Under the pieces are notes generated by a model. The model searched no databases. It was given only the letters and a program-made list of their open reading frames with translations, and was not told the origin of the DNA. The position numbers were made by a program, and so were the translations under genes. Shown here one piece after another: positions 33,243 through 42,848 of a stretch of 64,000 bases of DNA. The stretch's first letter is position 1. Each line of letters begins with the position of its first letter. This DNA comes from Thermodesulfobacteriota bacterium (lineage in GTDB: Bacteria; Thermosulfidibacterota; Thermosulfidibacteria; Thermosulfidibacterales; B14-G1), in contig JAJSAC010000012.1 of the NCBI GenBank assembly GCA_024274915.1, positions 1 through 64,000 on the forward strand, given 5' to 3'.

Positions 33243-35625
33243 CCCCTTCCCCCTTCTTCTCCAAAGCAACCCTACGAAATTCTTCCAATCTGGCCTCCAC
33301 CAGGGCATGAAAAGTGTCTGGGTAGAACTTCCCCTCCCCATCCCTCTCCCCAGGTTCCATACCTGTGAGGAGGGCTATCACCTCATTTACGTGGGACACG
33401 GGATAGAGATGGAACATGCCCTCCTCCACCGCCTTAACCACATAGGGAGAGAGTTGGAGATGATCCAAGTTGGCGGCGGGGAAGACCACCCCCTGATCCC
33501 CCGTGAGCCCCTTCACCCTACAGCAGTGGAAAAAACCCTCGATCTTCTCGTTTATCCCTCCCACAGCCTGGACCATCCCCCTTTGGTCCACAGAGCCTGT
33601 GGCAGCCAGATTCTGGGCCAGTGCCACCTGGGCAATGGCCGAAAGGAGGGCCATAAGCTCAGCCGCCGAGGCGCTGTCCCCCTCCACCATGGAGTAGGAT
33701 TGTTCAAAGGCCAGAGTGGCAGAGAGGGAGAGGGGCCTACCCCTGCCGTACTGATGGCCTAAGTATCCAGAGAGGATGAGGACAGCCTTGTTGAAGATCT
33801 TCCCCGACAGGTCCGCCTCCCTCTCGATGTTCACTATTCCCTTCTCTCCGGCGAAGGCCCGGGCCGTGATGCGATGGGGACGGCCAAAGGAGTAGTCCAC
33901 CAAATCCACCACACTGAGACCGTTACACTGGCCCACCTCCCTACCTTGGGTTTCCACTACAATGATATTCCGCCGGATGTCTTCCTGGAGACGCTCCTCC
34001 AATAGATTGGCCCTGTAGACCTTCTCCTCCAGAGCTTTCTCCACGTCCTCGGCTTCTATCTGGTCCTTTCCAAGGCCCTTGGCCCAGTGATTGGCCTCCC
34101 TCAGCATGCCCACCACCTTGGACATTTGGAGGGATAGCTTCTTCCGATCCTGGGCCAGACGGCAGGTATATTCCAAGAGAGAGGCTGCCCCAGAAGGAGC
34201 CAGGGGCAAGAGAGCGTCCCGCTCCACCAACCTATCCAGGAGACGGCGATAGTCCCTTCTCACCTGGGGGATATTGTCCACCTGGGTATCGAAATCGGCC
34301 TTCACTTTAAAGAGCTCCTCAAACTCAGGGTCCAAGGCCATGAGAAGGTGATAGTGGAGGCGTTCCCCTATGAGGATAACTTTCACATCCAGGGGGATGG
34401 ATTCGGGCCTCAGTGTAGTGACGGGGTGAGGCAACCCCAATTCGTCCATGAGAGGTTGGATGGAGATCTCCCGGTGAACCAATGCCCTCTTCAAGGCCCT
34501 CCATACACCGAGGTTGGCAAAGAGTTCAGGCACCTTGAGGACCAGATACCCCCCATTAGCCCTATGAATGGAACCAGGAACGATCTGCTGGAAGTCGGCC
34601 ACATATACGCCCAGCTCAGCCCGAACCCCTATTCTGCCAAAGAGATTGGTGTAGGTGGGGTGGGTCTCATAAACCACCGGGGCACATGTGAGCCCACCAT
34701 TGTCCACCACCACATTCACTTTGTACTTAGCCAGACTCCTCTCCAGTTGCAGAAGGAGGAGGGGGTTGTCCTGGGCGGCGGGAAACTGGAGGAAGAGATC
34801 TGCCCCCTTCACCAAATCCCCTTTAACAGCCTCCAGATACTCCCTTACCCGGGGCAGATCCTGATACTTTTCCAGCATATCGTCCATATAGTGGTCCACA
34901 ACGAACCGGGCCACCTCCTCCCGAAGCTGAACCACCTTGGCCTGGATCTCCTTGTCCACCTGGCGGAGCTTGCGCAGATACTCCTTCAAGAGGGGTTCAA
35001 ACTCCTTGCGCCTGCTCTCCACCAGCTCCCTGAGATAGGCGTTCTTTAGGATATCCTCTTCCGGCACCACCTTGCCCCCTATAAGGGGAACCACCACAAC
35101 ACCGGCGGGAGAAAACTTAACAGAGAATCCCTTCTCTTCTGCCAAGGAAGCCAGCCCGGCCATAAGCTCTTCCTTCTCCTTCCTTCCCCTCTCCGTCACC
35201 TCGTGGAGCTTCTCCTCAAAGTCCTTGCTTTCGAAAGCCTTGGGCAACTCCCTCTTGAGAGTCTCTATAAGATTATCCATTTCTTGTTGGAGCTCTTTCC
35301 CTGCACCGGGAGGAAGGCTAAGGGCGATGGGGCTCTGGGAATTGGAAAAGTTGTGGACATAACACCAGTCAGGAGGCACGGGCCTCTCCTTACAAAGGCC
35401 CCGAAGAAGCTCCATCACGTAAGTGGTCTTGCCCAACCCCTCAGGACCAGCCACATAGACATTATACCCATCATATCCCATGGAAAGGCCAAAGATGAGG
35501 GCCTTCTGAGCCCGATCTTGACCAATAAAAGGGGCTTCATCCCCTTCTTGGGAAACCACATCTTCTAGGGGACACACCCACCGCAACTGAGAGAAGTCCA
35601 ACTCTTCCATAAGACGGATCTCCAT
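33223..35625 (-). CDS. Lon-like ATP-dependent protease (LonB/LonC type)
   Basis: 800 residues. The AAA domain has Walker A GPEGLGKTT near residue 60. A long coiled region (about 110-260) sits inside it. The C-terminal S16 protease domain shows the catalytic serine in EGDSASAAELMALLSAIA and the lysine in GGINEKIEGFF. It lacks the N-terminal substrate domain of LonA. Such proteases degrade unfolded or regulatory proteins in many Deltaproteobacteria-like genomes. The ATG at 35625 has AAAGGGTG upstream. Confidence 0.92.
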   Translation of the reverse strand: MEIRLMEELDFSQLRWVCPLEDVVSQEGDEAPFIGQDRAQKALIFGLSMGYDGYNVYVAGPEGLGKTTYVMELLRGLCKERPVPPDWCYVHNFSNSQSPIALSLPPGAGKELQQEMDNLIETLKRELPKAFESKDFEEKLHEVTERGRKEKEELMAGLASLAEEKGFSVKFSPAGVVVVPLIGGKVVPEEDILKNAYLRELVESRRKEFEPLLKEYLRKLRQVDKEIQAKVVQLREEVARFVVDHYMDDMLEKYQDLPRVREYLEAVKGDLVKGADLFLQFPAAQDNPLLLLQLERSLAKYKVNVVVDNGGLTCAPVVYETHPTYTNLFGRIGVRAELGVYVADFQQIVPGSIHRANGGYLVLKVPELFANLGVWRALKRALVHREISIQPLMDELGLPHPVTTLRPESIPLDVKVILIGERLHYHLLMALDPEFEELFKVKADFDTQVDNIPQVRRDYRRLLDRLVERDALLPLAPSGAASLLEYTCRLAQDRKKLSLQMSKVVGMLREANHWAKGLGKDQIEAEDVEKALEEKVYRANLLEERLQEDIRRNIIVVETQGREVGQCNGLSVVDLVDYSFGRPHRITARAFAGEKGIVNIEREADLSGKIFNKAVLILSGYLGHQYGRGRPLSLSATLAFEQSYSMVEGDSASAAELMALLSAIAQVALAQNLAATGSVDQRGMVQAVGGINEKIEGFFHCCRVKGLTGDQGVVFPAANLDHLQLSPYVVKAVEEGMFHLYPVSHVNEVIALLTGMEPGERDGEGKFYPDTFHALVEARLEEFRRVALEKKGEGDEKGGK

Positions 35626-35642
35626 GCACCCTTTGGTAAAAG

Positions 35643-35670
35643 GCTATAAGGGAAAGGGTTCCCAAGTCAA
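35643..35670 (-). promoter_or_regulatory. promoter of the Lon-like protease operon
   Basis: On the minus strand TTGACT (35670-35665), 16 bp, TATAGC (35648-35643), 18 nt before the ATG. A 6-bp inverted repeat (CCCAAG / CTTGGG, 35661-35679) overlaps the -35. Confidence 0.55.
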
Positions 35671-35734
35671 CCGCTTGGGCAGGAAGGAACACCCCGTTGA
35701 TGGAATTCCCCAGCCTATGATAGGGATGGTAGCC

Positions 35735-37150
35735 ATGGCGGGGAAAATCCGATTCGGAACCGACGGCTGGCGGGGCATTATCGCAGAGGACTTCACCTTC
35801 ACCAACCTCTCAAAAGTGGCCTGGGCTACGGGAAGCTACATGATTCAAAGCTGGCAGGCCTTGGAGAAGGGTGTAGTGGTGGGCTACGACACTAGATTTC
35901 TCTCGCCCGAGGCTGCCAGGCTCACAGCGCAAGTATTGAAGAACATGGAAATCAATGTAGCCCTCTCCCGGGGACCCATACCCACACCCATCCTCTCCTT
36001 CTCGGTTAAAAGAAAGGGCGCTGCTGGAGGCATCATGATCACTGCCAGCCACAATCCATACATATTTAATGGCTTCAAAATCAAAGCCCCCCAGGGGGGC
36101 TCCGCCCCTCCCCAGATGACCAAGGAGGTGGAACGGTTGGTGAAAGAAGCCCCACACATGGCTCAAAACCCCAAAGGAGAGGTGGGTACAGAAGACCTCG
36201 TCTCTCCTTATCTGGCTTGGCTGGAAGAGGCCGTGGACCTGGAAGCCATTGGGAAAGCACCCTATGTGCTTGTTTCAGATGCCATCCATGGAGCTGTAGG
36301 CCACCTCTTCTCCAGGATCCTAACACCCAAGGGAATGACAGTAGAGGTGGTGGCCGGGGAACCCAACCCTCTCTTCGGAGGCAGAGACCCAGAGCCCATA
36401 GAACGGAATCTGGGTCCCCTCATGGCCTATATCAGGGCAATGAAGGGGCGGGCCGTGGGTGTAGCCAATGACGGCGACGGAGACCGGCTGGGCATGGTGG
36501 ATGAGGAAGGATGTTTTGTCTCATCCCACCGTCTCCTGGCCTTGGTGCTGGACCACCTCTACAGAAACCGGAGAATGAGGGGGGATGTGGTAAAGACCTT
36601 TTCCACCACCTCCATGATAGATAGAATGGGAGAGGATTTCGGTATCACCGTTCACGAAACGGCCATCGGATTCAAGTACATCTTGCCCCTCATGTTAGAA
36701 AAAGACATCTTAGTGGGGGGCGAAGAGAGTGGAGGAATAGGGGTGAAAGGCCACATCCCTGAAAGGGACGGCATCTACTCCGCCCTCCTGGTGCTGGAGA
36801 AGATGGCGTGGGAGGGCAAAAGCCTGGCCTCTATGGTGAAGGAGTTGGAGGATAGATACGGTCCCCACATCTATAGAAGGCGGGATCTGAAGATTCCCCA
36901 AGAAAAGGCCCGGGAGATGGTGGATAGGGTATCTTCAGCACCTCCAGGAAAGGTGGGGGCCAGGAGGGTAGAAAGGATCAAGATCCTGGACGGAGTGAAA
37001 CTCCTTTTCCAGGGTGGGGGGTGGCTCCTTTTCAGGGCTTCGGGCACCGAACCCCTCCTGCGTCTCTACTGTGAAGGATCATCCCTCCAAGAAGTGGAAA
37101 CCACACTGGACCATGGAGAAAAGCTTGTCCGTAAAGTCATCCTGCCATAG
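35735..37150 (+). CDS. phosphoglucomutase/phosphomannomutase family protein
   Basis: About 471 residues with all four active-site loops: TASHNPYIFNG with the phosphoserine, DGDGDRLG for Mg2+, GGEESGG for the sugar and RASGTEPLLRLY for the phosphate. It interconverts hexose 1- and 6-phosphates and would link the glycogen phosphorylase in this window to glycolysis. The start at 35735 puts KIRFGTDGWRG at the N-terminus as in the family; ATGs at 35717 and 35726 are possible. No glmM-specific feature was seen, so the exact sugar is open. Confidence 0.93.
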   Translation: MAGKIRFGTDGWRGIIAEDFTFTNLSKVAWATGSYMIQSWQALEKGVVVGYDTRFLSPEAARLTAQVLKNMEINVALSRGPIPTPILSFSVKRKGAAGGIMITASHNPYIFNGFKIKAPQGGSAPPQMTKEVERLVKEAPHMAQNPKGEVGTEDLVSPYLAWLEEAVDLEAIGKAPYVLVSDAIHGAVGHLFSRILTPKGMTVEVVAGEPNPLFGGRDPEPIERNLGPLMAYIRAMKGRAVGVANDGDGDRLGMVDEEGCFVSSHRLLALVLDHLYRNRRMRGDVVKTFSTTSMIDRMGEDFGITVHETAIGFKYILPLMLEKDILVGGEESGGIGVKGHIPERDGIYSALLVLEKMAWEGKSLASMVKELEDRYGPHIYRRRDLKIPQEKAREMVDRVSSAPPGKVGARRVERIKILDGVKLLFQGGGWLLFRASGTEPLLRLYCEGSSLQEVETTLDHGEKLVRKVILP

Positions 37151-37913
37151 CGAGACCCTAGACGCCCTAAAGAAATGGGACCTCAAGGTACTCCAGGGAG
37201 CTAAAGGATACCGGTTCTCCATAGATTCGTTGCTCCTGGCGTCCCTGGCCCATCCCCCCCATAGGGGGCGAGTGCTGGATCTGGGCACGGGATGCGGCAT
37301 CTTGGGCCTAATCCTGGCTCGTCGCTACCCAGGAATTGCAGTGACAGGCATAGAGATCCAACCCCAATTGGCGGAGAGGGCCAGGAAAAACATAGCCTTA
37401 AACGGATTGGAAAATCGTATGGAGATTCTAGAGGGCTCCTACTCCCATATAGAAGGACTGTTGCCCGAGGCCAGCTATCAGTACGTCATCACCAACCCAC
37501 CTTACCGCAAAATGGGCACGGGGAGGCTCAATCCCTTAGAGGAGAAGGCAGTAGCCCGCCACGAGATGTACGGGGGGCTGGACGCCCTATTGAGAGCCGT
37601 ACACTACGCCCTAGTGCCCAAGGGCAAACTGGGCATCATCTTCACAGCAACCCGGACGGTAGACCTCCTCCACCTATGCCGCCTCCACAGCGTGGAGCCC
37701 AAAAGGATACGACTCATCCATCCCTATCCGGGACACGAAGCCCAAAGCATCTTCCTAGAAGGGGTGAAAGGGGGAAAAGAAGGGGAGGTTCGGGTAGAAC
37801 CGCCCCTGTTTATATACTCCTCCCCTGGAGCTTACACCCCCGAAGTGGCAGAGATGCTGGGAGAAGAGGAGAAACAGGCAGAGGCAAGGGTAGAGGCGGA
37901 GGATGAGAAGTAA
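37113..37913 (+). CDS. tRNA1(Val) (adenine-N6)-methyltransferase-like protein (TrmN6 family)
   Basis: About 266 residues, class I methyltransferase: AdoMet loop LDLGTGCGILGL near residue 50 and NPPY (TNPPYRKMGTGRLNP) for adenine N6. The layout and the GYRFSIDSLLLASLA segment match YfiC/TrmN6, which methylates A37 of tRNA-Val. The C-terminus is extended by a Glu-rich tail. The ATG at 37113 lies inside the end of the mutase gene (38-nt overlap); a start at 37014 would overlap far more. Confidence 0.88.
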   Translation: MEKSLSVKSSCHSETLDALKKWDLKVLQGAKGYRFSIDSLLLASLAHPPHRGRVLDLGTGCGILGLILARRYPGIAVTGIEIQPQLAERARKNIALNGLENRMEILEGSYSHIEGLLPEASYQYVITNPPYRKMGTGRLNPLEEKAVARHEMYGGLDALLRAVHYALVPKGKLGIIFTATRTVDLLHLCRLHSVEPKRIRLIHPYPGHEAQSIFLEGVKGGKEGEVRVEPPLFIYSSPGAYTPEVAEMLGEEEKQAEARVEAEDEK

Positions 37914-37966
37914 GTCTTTTACTATACCTGTTCACTTCACCTCTACCTGGCCCCTCAGGGGTAGAG

Positions 37967-39682
37967 ATGAGAGATAGGGAGTGGCTCATAAAACGGCCCC
38001 ACCAAGGCACGGTGGTCCGCTTGGCCCGGGAACTGGGGATTCCCAGGGCCATAGCATCGGTGCTGGTAAACAGGGGGCTCCAGAAAGCCAAGGAAGCCAG
38101 AGATTTCTTAGAACTTCCCCTTTCTGTGGTGGCTTCTCCATGGGCAATGGAAGGGATGAAACCGGCCGTCGAGCGGATGGAGATAGCAATAAATGAAGGC
38201 GAAAAAACCGTGGTATACGGTGACTACGACGCTGACGGTGTAACAGCCACCGCCCTCCTCCTGGACTACCTAAAATCCCGGGGAGCCCACGTATCCCACC
38301 ATATCCCCCACCGAGTGAAGTGGGGCTATGGCCTCAAGGCCCCTCTAATAGAAGAGCTAGCTGGAGAGAAAGCCCGGCTCCTTATTACAGTAGACTGCGG
38401 CATCTCTAACCACCGGGAGGTAGAGCTGGCCCGGAAATTGGGTATGGATGTCATCATCACCGACCACCACGAACCCCCTCCCCTGTTGCCCCCTGCCACA
38501 GCCATCCTCCACCCCAAACTGGGAAGCTATCCCTTCAGGGACCTGGCAGGAGTAGGAGTAGCCATGAAGCTAGTGGAGGCTCTAGCCCTAAGAGAAAGGG
38601 GAGAAGAAGGGAAGAGCCAGGCATGGCACCGATATCTAGATCTGGTGGCCTTGGGTACCGTGGGAGACATGGCCCTCCTCATGGGGGAAAACCGCTTCTA
38701 CGTCCGTTTTGGCCTCAAGAAGATAAACAAGGCCCCTCGCCCTGGTTTAGCGGCCCTCATGGAGGTGGCTGGTTGTAGAGATAGGACCGTCACCCCCTGG
38801 GAAATCTCCTTCCTACTGGCCCCCCGGGTAAACGCCGCTGGTCGCATGGGAGAAGCAGAAAAGGCTCTAGCCCTTCTCATCTCCCAGGACGAGGGAGAAT
38901 GTCTGGATCTGGCCCAAGAGCTCCAAAGGGAAAACCAGAGACGACAGAGAAGGGAAGAGGAGATTTTGACGGAAGCCTTGGAAATCCTAGACAGGGAGGA
39001 ACCTGGCCCTTTCATCCTGATAGGCAAAAAAGGATGGCACCCCGGGGTCATAGGCATCGTGGCCTCCCGTCTGGCGGAACGCTTCCAAAGGCCCGCTGCT
39101 TTGGTAGCCTTCTTCAAAGATGGATACGGCAGAGGCTCTGCTAGAAGCTACGGTCAGGTAGACATTTACACCATCCTCACCCGCTGCGCTACCCACCTCC
39201 AAGGGCTGGGTGGCCACCGGGCCGCTGCTGGCTTCACCTTAGAGGAGGAAAGGTTCCACATCTTCAAAGAGGCCCTGTGGCGGGAGACAGAACGGCTCAT
39301 TCCTTATCCATTACCTCCCCAACCCCTGGAGATAGAAGGGGAGGTAGAGATGGAAGAACTCAACGGCACCCTTCTTCGAGGGCTAAAGGCCCTGGAACCT
39401 TTCGGAGAGGGCCATCCCGAGCCCCTCTTCCTCCTGAGGGGAATATCGCCCCAGAGGGTGAGGAAAGTGGGGAACAACAACCACTTGAAGTTCGTGGCCG
39501 TAAAAGGAAAGATCGGTATCGAAGCCATCGCCTTTGGCCTAGGCCAACTGGCTGAAGACATGGCCAGGGGACCCGTAGACCTGGCCTTCACCCCAGAACT
39601 CAACCTGTGGAACGGAGAAAAATCCCTCCAGCTCAAAGTGAAGGCCATGAGTAAGGCCTCAGAAGATGAGCACCCTCTCTAA
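37967..39682 (+). CDS. recJ: single-strand-specific 5'-3' exonuclease RecJ
   Basis: 571 residues, normal for RecJ. The DHH-phosphoesterase motifs are complete: GDYDADGVTATALL, VDCGISN, TDHHEPP and the DHHA1 domain's GGHRAAAGF. It acts in recombination and mismatch/base-excision repair. GGGGTAGAG precedes the ATG. The next gene, birA, begins 17 nt before its stop, so they are translated together. Confidence 0.96.
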   Translation: MRDREWLIKRPHQGTVVRLARELGIPRAIASVLVNRGLQKAKEARDFLELPLSVVASPWAMEGMKPAVERMEIAINEGEKTVVYGDYDADGVTATALLLDYLKSRGAHVSHHIPHRVKWGYGLKAPLIEELAGEKARLLITVDCGISNHREVELARKLGMDVIITDHHEPPPLLPPATAILHPKLGSYPFRDLAGVGVAMKLVEALALRERGEEGKSQAWHRYLDLVALGTVGDMALLMGENRFYVRFGLKKINKAPRPGLAALMEVAGCRDRTVTPWEISFLLAPRVNAAGRMGEAEKALALLISQDEGECLDLAQELQRENQRRQRREEEILTEALEILDREEPGPFILIGKKGWHPGVIGIVASRLAERFQRPAALVAFFKDGYGRGSARSYGQVDIYTILTRCATHLQGLGGHRAAAGFTLEEERFHIFKEALWRETERLIPYPLPPQPLEIEGEVEMEELNGTLLRGLKALEPFGEGHPEPLFLLRGISPQRVRKVGNNNHLKFVAVKGKIGIEAIAFGLGQLAEDMARGPVDLAFTPELNLWNGEKSLQLKVKAMSKASEDEHPL

Positions 39683-40643
39683 AGAAACTCTCATCCTCTC
39701 CATCCTCATCCAACACCTAGGAGAGATCGTCTCAGGGGAAGAGATGGCCCAGAGGGTGGGGGTGAGCCGCGTAGCCCTTCACAAACGGATAGACGCCCTC
39801 AAAAGACAAGGTGTACCGATAAAATCTATCCCTAGGAAGGGATACACACTGATGGAGATTCCAGATCTCCTCATCCCTCCCCTCTTTTTAACTCTACTCA
39901 AAAGCCGGGAAATGGGGAGAAACTACCACTTCCTGGAGCAGACGGACTCCACCAACCGAGTAGCCCGAGAACTGGCCCGTCAAGGAGCCCCGGAGGGTAC
40001 CCTGACGGTGGCTGAGAGCCAAACCCGGGGAAGAGGACGCCAGGGACGCTCCTGGTTCTCCCCAAAAGGAGAAAACCTCTACTTTTCTCTTATCATCAGG
40101 CCTTCCATCTCCATCCTTGAAGTACCCCAAATCACCTTCTTGGCCTCCGTGGCTCTCACCCATGTCATCAGGGAGAGACTGGGGCTAGAGGCCCTGATAA
40201 AGTGGCCCAACGACATATATATTAGAGGGAAAAAGGTGGCTGGCATACTGGTAGAGATGGAGAGCCAAGATGCTATACCCCGGTTTCTGGTGGTAGGGGT
40301 GGGACTCAACGTCAACACCCCTCCCGGAGGCTTCCCTCCCGAAATATCCACCAGGGCCACCTCCCTCATGATAGAAGGCGGAAAAGGACTCTTGAGGGCC
40401 CAGATCCTGGCCTGGTTCATGGAATCCCTGGAAAGCTGGTATCAAGATCTTAAAAAGGGCCACAAAGAGGAATTACTGACGTACTGGAGGCGGTACAACT
40501 ACACTCTAGGGCGTCTGGTGCAGCTGGAAGACGGCCGAGAAGGTTGGGCCGTGGGCATCACACCCCAAGGCTCTCTACTGGTGAGAACCTTGGGAGGCAC
40601 CCTACTGTCCATAGGTGCAGGAGACGTGGAAGTGGTAGAATGA
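39666..40643 (+). CDS. birA: biotin-[acetyl-CoA-carboxylase] ligase / biotin operon repressor
   Basis: 325 residues in three parts: N-terminal winged helix (residues 8-65, SGEEMAQRVGVSRVALHKRIDAL), the biotin protein ligase core (TVAESQTRGRGRQGRSWF, KWPNDIYI, KVAGILVEME, VGVGLNVN) and a C-terminal SH3-like domain. The DNA-binding domain suggests it also represses biotin genes, none of which lie here. It overlaps recJ and the TonB-like gene. Confidence 0.96.
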   Translation: MSTLSKETLILSILIQHLGEIVSGEEMAQRVGVSRVALHKRIDALKRQGVPIKSIPRKGYTLMEIPDLLIPPLFLTLLKSREMGRNYHFLEQTDSTNRVARELARQGAPEGTLTVAESQTRGRGRQGRSWFSPKGENLYFSLIIRPSISILEVPQITFLASVALTHVIRERLGLEALIKWPNDIYIRGKKVAGILVEMESQDAIPRFLVVGVGLNVNTPPGGFPPEISTRATSLMIEGGKGLLRAQILAWFMESLESWYQDLKKGHKEELLTYWRRYNYTLGRLVQLEDGREGWAVGITPQGSLLVRTLGGTLLSIGAGDVEVVE

Positions 40644-41773
40644 AAAAAACCCTCTTCTCAAAACTACCCAACGAAGGGGGAAGGACAGTCTCCCACGCAA
40701 GAAAAAGCCTCATACCCTTTCTCCTTCTCTCCCTCTTCCTCCACCTGGCCTTCCTGGCCTTGGCCACCTGGACCCTGGAGAGGGCCCCCACCCCCTTCAC
40801 CACCCCGAAAGAGGAGAGGAAAATAGCCAAAAAGGCCGAAGAAAAGGCCAGGGTTAAAGTTAAAGAAAGGGAAAAGCTAGTTTACGTCAAAATTTTAGAC
40901 ATACCCAAACCTAAAAGGGAAGAAAAACCCCAAAAGGCCCACATCATCGCCCAGTACACCATGAAGAGAAAAGGACCCAAAGGCAAACAGGAAAGGTCCT
41001 CCATATCAGGGGAGTCCAGCTCCCTAAACTTCCAACCGGGACTCCCCATCACCCCTCCCAGCCCCCGCATAACACTGGTGCCGGGCCAGCAGCCCGTAGT
41101 CACTCCAAAGCTGGAGGCCCAGAAGGGGGAAAAAGGCAAAAACCAGAAGAGAAGGCCAAAGCTGGCTGAGAAAGGAGAAAAAAAAGAACCTCTTCCATCT
41201 AAAGGTAAAGGGCAGAAAAAGGAGGCCAAAGAAGGGCAAAAGGAGAAACCGGCCCAGGCCAAAAAGAAGGAAAAAAGCACACAAAAAAGGAAAAAAGTGG
41301 TGAGTGTACTTCCCCAGATGGGGCCCCAGACCAGGATAATTCCGCCCTTACCAAAGAGGAAAATTCCCCTGTTCGATCCTTCCCTCATCAATGAACAGTC
41401 TCATAAAATCGTCCCTCAGATGGGGAAAGGAGAGTCTCAAGAGATCTCTTTGGACACCACCAACTCCAAGTACATCTCTTATTTCAAGCACATCCGTGAC
41501 AAACTCTACCTGGTGTGGCGCTACCCCCTCGAGGCCAGAATGAGTGGTATCCAAGGAGTAGTACACATTCTCTTCGTCATAGAGCGCAGCGGCGAACTCA
41601 CGGAAGTGAAACTACTCAAGAGCTCGGGCTTCTACCTTCTAGACAGAGAAGCAATGAGGGCCCTGAGAGCCGCAGCGCCTTTCGGTCCCTTCCCCCCCGA
41701 CTGGCCCGACAAGGAGCTCCGCATCCGAGCCCGGTTCATTTACCGGATGTTTCGGTCACCCTTCCGCCGATAG
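40640..41773 (+). CDS. TonB-like energy transducer
   Basis: 377 residues. One membrane helix near residue 30 (FLLLSLFLHLAFLALATW), a long Lys/Glu/Pro-rich periplasmic stretch (about 60-250), then a TonB C-terminal domain (YISYFKHIRDKLYLVWRYP, GIQGVVHILFVIERSGEL). TonB spans the periplasm and powers outer-membrane receptors, so the cell is diderm. No exbB or exbD is adjacent. Its ATG overlaps the birA stop (ATGA), and its 3' end overlaps trpS by 18 bp. Confidence 0.87.
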   Translation: MKKTLFSKLPNEGGRTVSHARKSLIPFLLLSLFLHLAFLALATWTLERAPTPFTTPKEERKIAKKAEEKARVKVKEREKLVYVKILDIPKPKREEKPQKAHIIAQYTMKRKGPKGKQERSSISGESSSLNFQPGLPITPPSPRITLVPGQQPVVTPKLEAQKGEKGKNQKRRPKLAEKGEKKEPLPSKGKGQKKEAKEGQKEKPAQAKKKEKSTQKRKKVVSVLPQMGPQTRIIPPLPKRKIPLFDPSLINEQSHKIVPQMGKGESQEISLDTTNSKYISYFKHIRDKLYLVWRYPLEARMSGIQGVVHILFVIERSGELTEVKLLKSSGFYLLDREAMRALRAAAPFGPFPPDWPDKELRIRARFIYRMFRSPFRR

Positions 41774-42763
41774 AGTCCAGAGCTTCAAGGCCCTCCTCAC
41801 TTCCTCCATAGTATGCCGGGCCGCCTCCCGAGCCCTACGGGAACCCTCAAGAATGATCTCATCCACCAGAGATGGCCTGGCCTCCAGCTTCTGCCTCCCC
41901 TGGTGGATAGGCTCTAGAACCTCCATAAGGTGGTCGTAGAGGGCCTTCTTACAGTCTATGCAGCCGAAAGCCGCTGTCTTACATCCCTGGACGAGCTCCT
42001 CCCTTTTGCTTTCTGGAGTGAAGGCCCTGTGTAAATCGAAAACGGGGCATTTTTCCGGATCGCCTGGATCCGTGCGCCTCTTACGCTGGGTATCGGTCAC
42101 CATGGGACGGATCTTGTCCCATATCACCCGAGGTGAATCAGAGAGATATATAGCATTCTCGTAACTCTTGCTCATCTTTCTGCCATCCACCCCGGGCACC
42201 TTGGGTGACTCGGTGAGTTTAGGCTTGGGCTCGGGGAAGAGATTCCCATAGAGATAGTTGAACCGCCTGGCTATCTCCCGGGTGAGTTCCAAATGGGGCA
42301 ACTGATCCACCCCCACAGGCACGTAGTGGGCCTTGTAGATGAGAATATCGGCAGCCTGGAGCACAGGATAACCAAGAAAACCATAGGTGGCCAGGTCTTT
42401 ATCCTTCAGCTCCTGGCGGATCTCCTTATAGGTAGGATTGCGCTCCAGCCAGGATACGGGAGTGATCATGGAAAGGAGGATGTTGAGCTCAGCGTGTTCC
42501 AACACCAAGGACTGGAGAAAAAGGACACTCCGCTCCGGATCCAGACCCGCCGCCAACCAGTCTATAGCCATCTCCCGACAGTAGTAGGCCACCTCCGAGG
42601 GATCGGCATACTCCGTGGTGAGGGCATGCCAATCGGCTATAAAATAGAAACATTCGTATCCTTCTTCCTGGAGATCTACCCAGTTTTTCAGGGCCCCCAA
42701 GTAGTTGCCCAGATGGAGCACCCCCGTGGGCCTCATTCCGCTCAACACCCTTCTCATGTCCAT
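41756..42763 (-). CDS. trpS: tryptophanyl-tRNA synthetase
   Basis: 335 residues, class Ic synthetase. HIGH-type motif GVLHLGNYLG at about residue 14 and KMSKS in DGRKMSKSYENAI near residue 197. It charges tRNA-Trp. ATGs at 42763 and 42757 are both possible; GGGAGAGGGGG lies upstream. It is the last gene downstream of comEC, with an 85-nt gap in which I see no T-box-like leader. Confidence 0.97.
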   Translation of the reverse strand: MDMRRVLSGMRPTGVLHLGNYLGALKNWVDLQEEGYECFYFIADWHALTTEYADPSEVAYYCREMAIDWLAAGLDPERSVLFLQSLVLEHAELNILLSMITPVSWLERNPTYKEIRQELKDKDLATYGFLGYPVLQAADILIYKAHYVPVGVDQLPHLELTREIARRFNYLYGNLFPEPKPKLTESPKVPGVDGRKMSKSYENAIYLSDSPRVIWDKIRPMVTDTQRKRRTDPGDPEKCPVFDLHRAFTPESKREELVQGCKTAAFGCIDCKKALYDHLMEVLEPIHQGRQKLEARPSLVDEIILEGSRRAREAARHTMEEVRRALKLWTLSAEG

Positions 42764-42848
42764 CCCCCTCTCCCAATCTGCACGAGAAGGCTACTTACTA
42801 CAAAGACAGGTCTTTTTGAAGGGGATAGAGGGGAATAAATAGAGGATG

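Noticed and set aside
42764-42848. T-box leader before trpS
   Set aside because: The 85-nt gap is short and shows no specifier stem, T-box motif or terminator/antiterminator pair.
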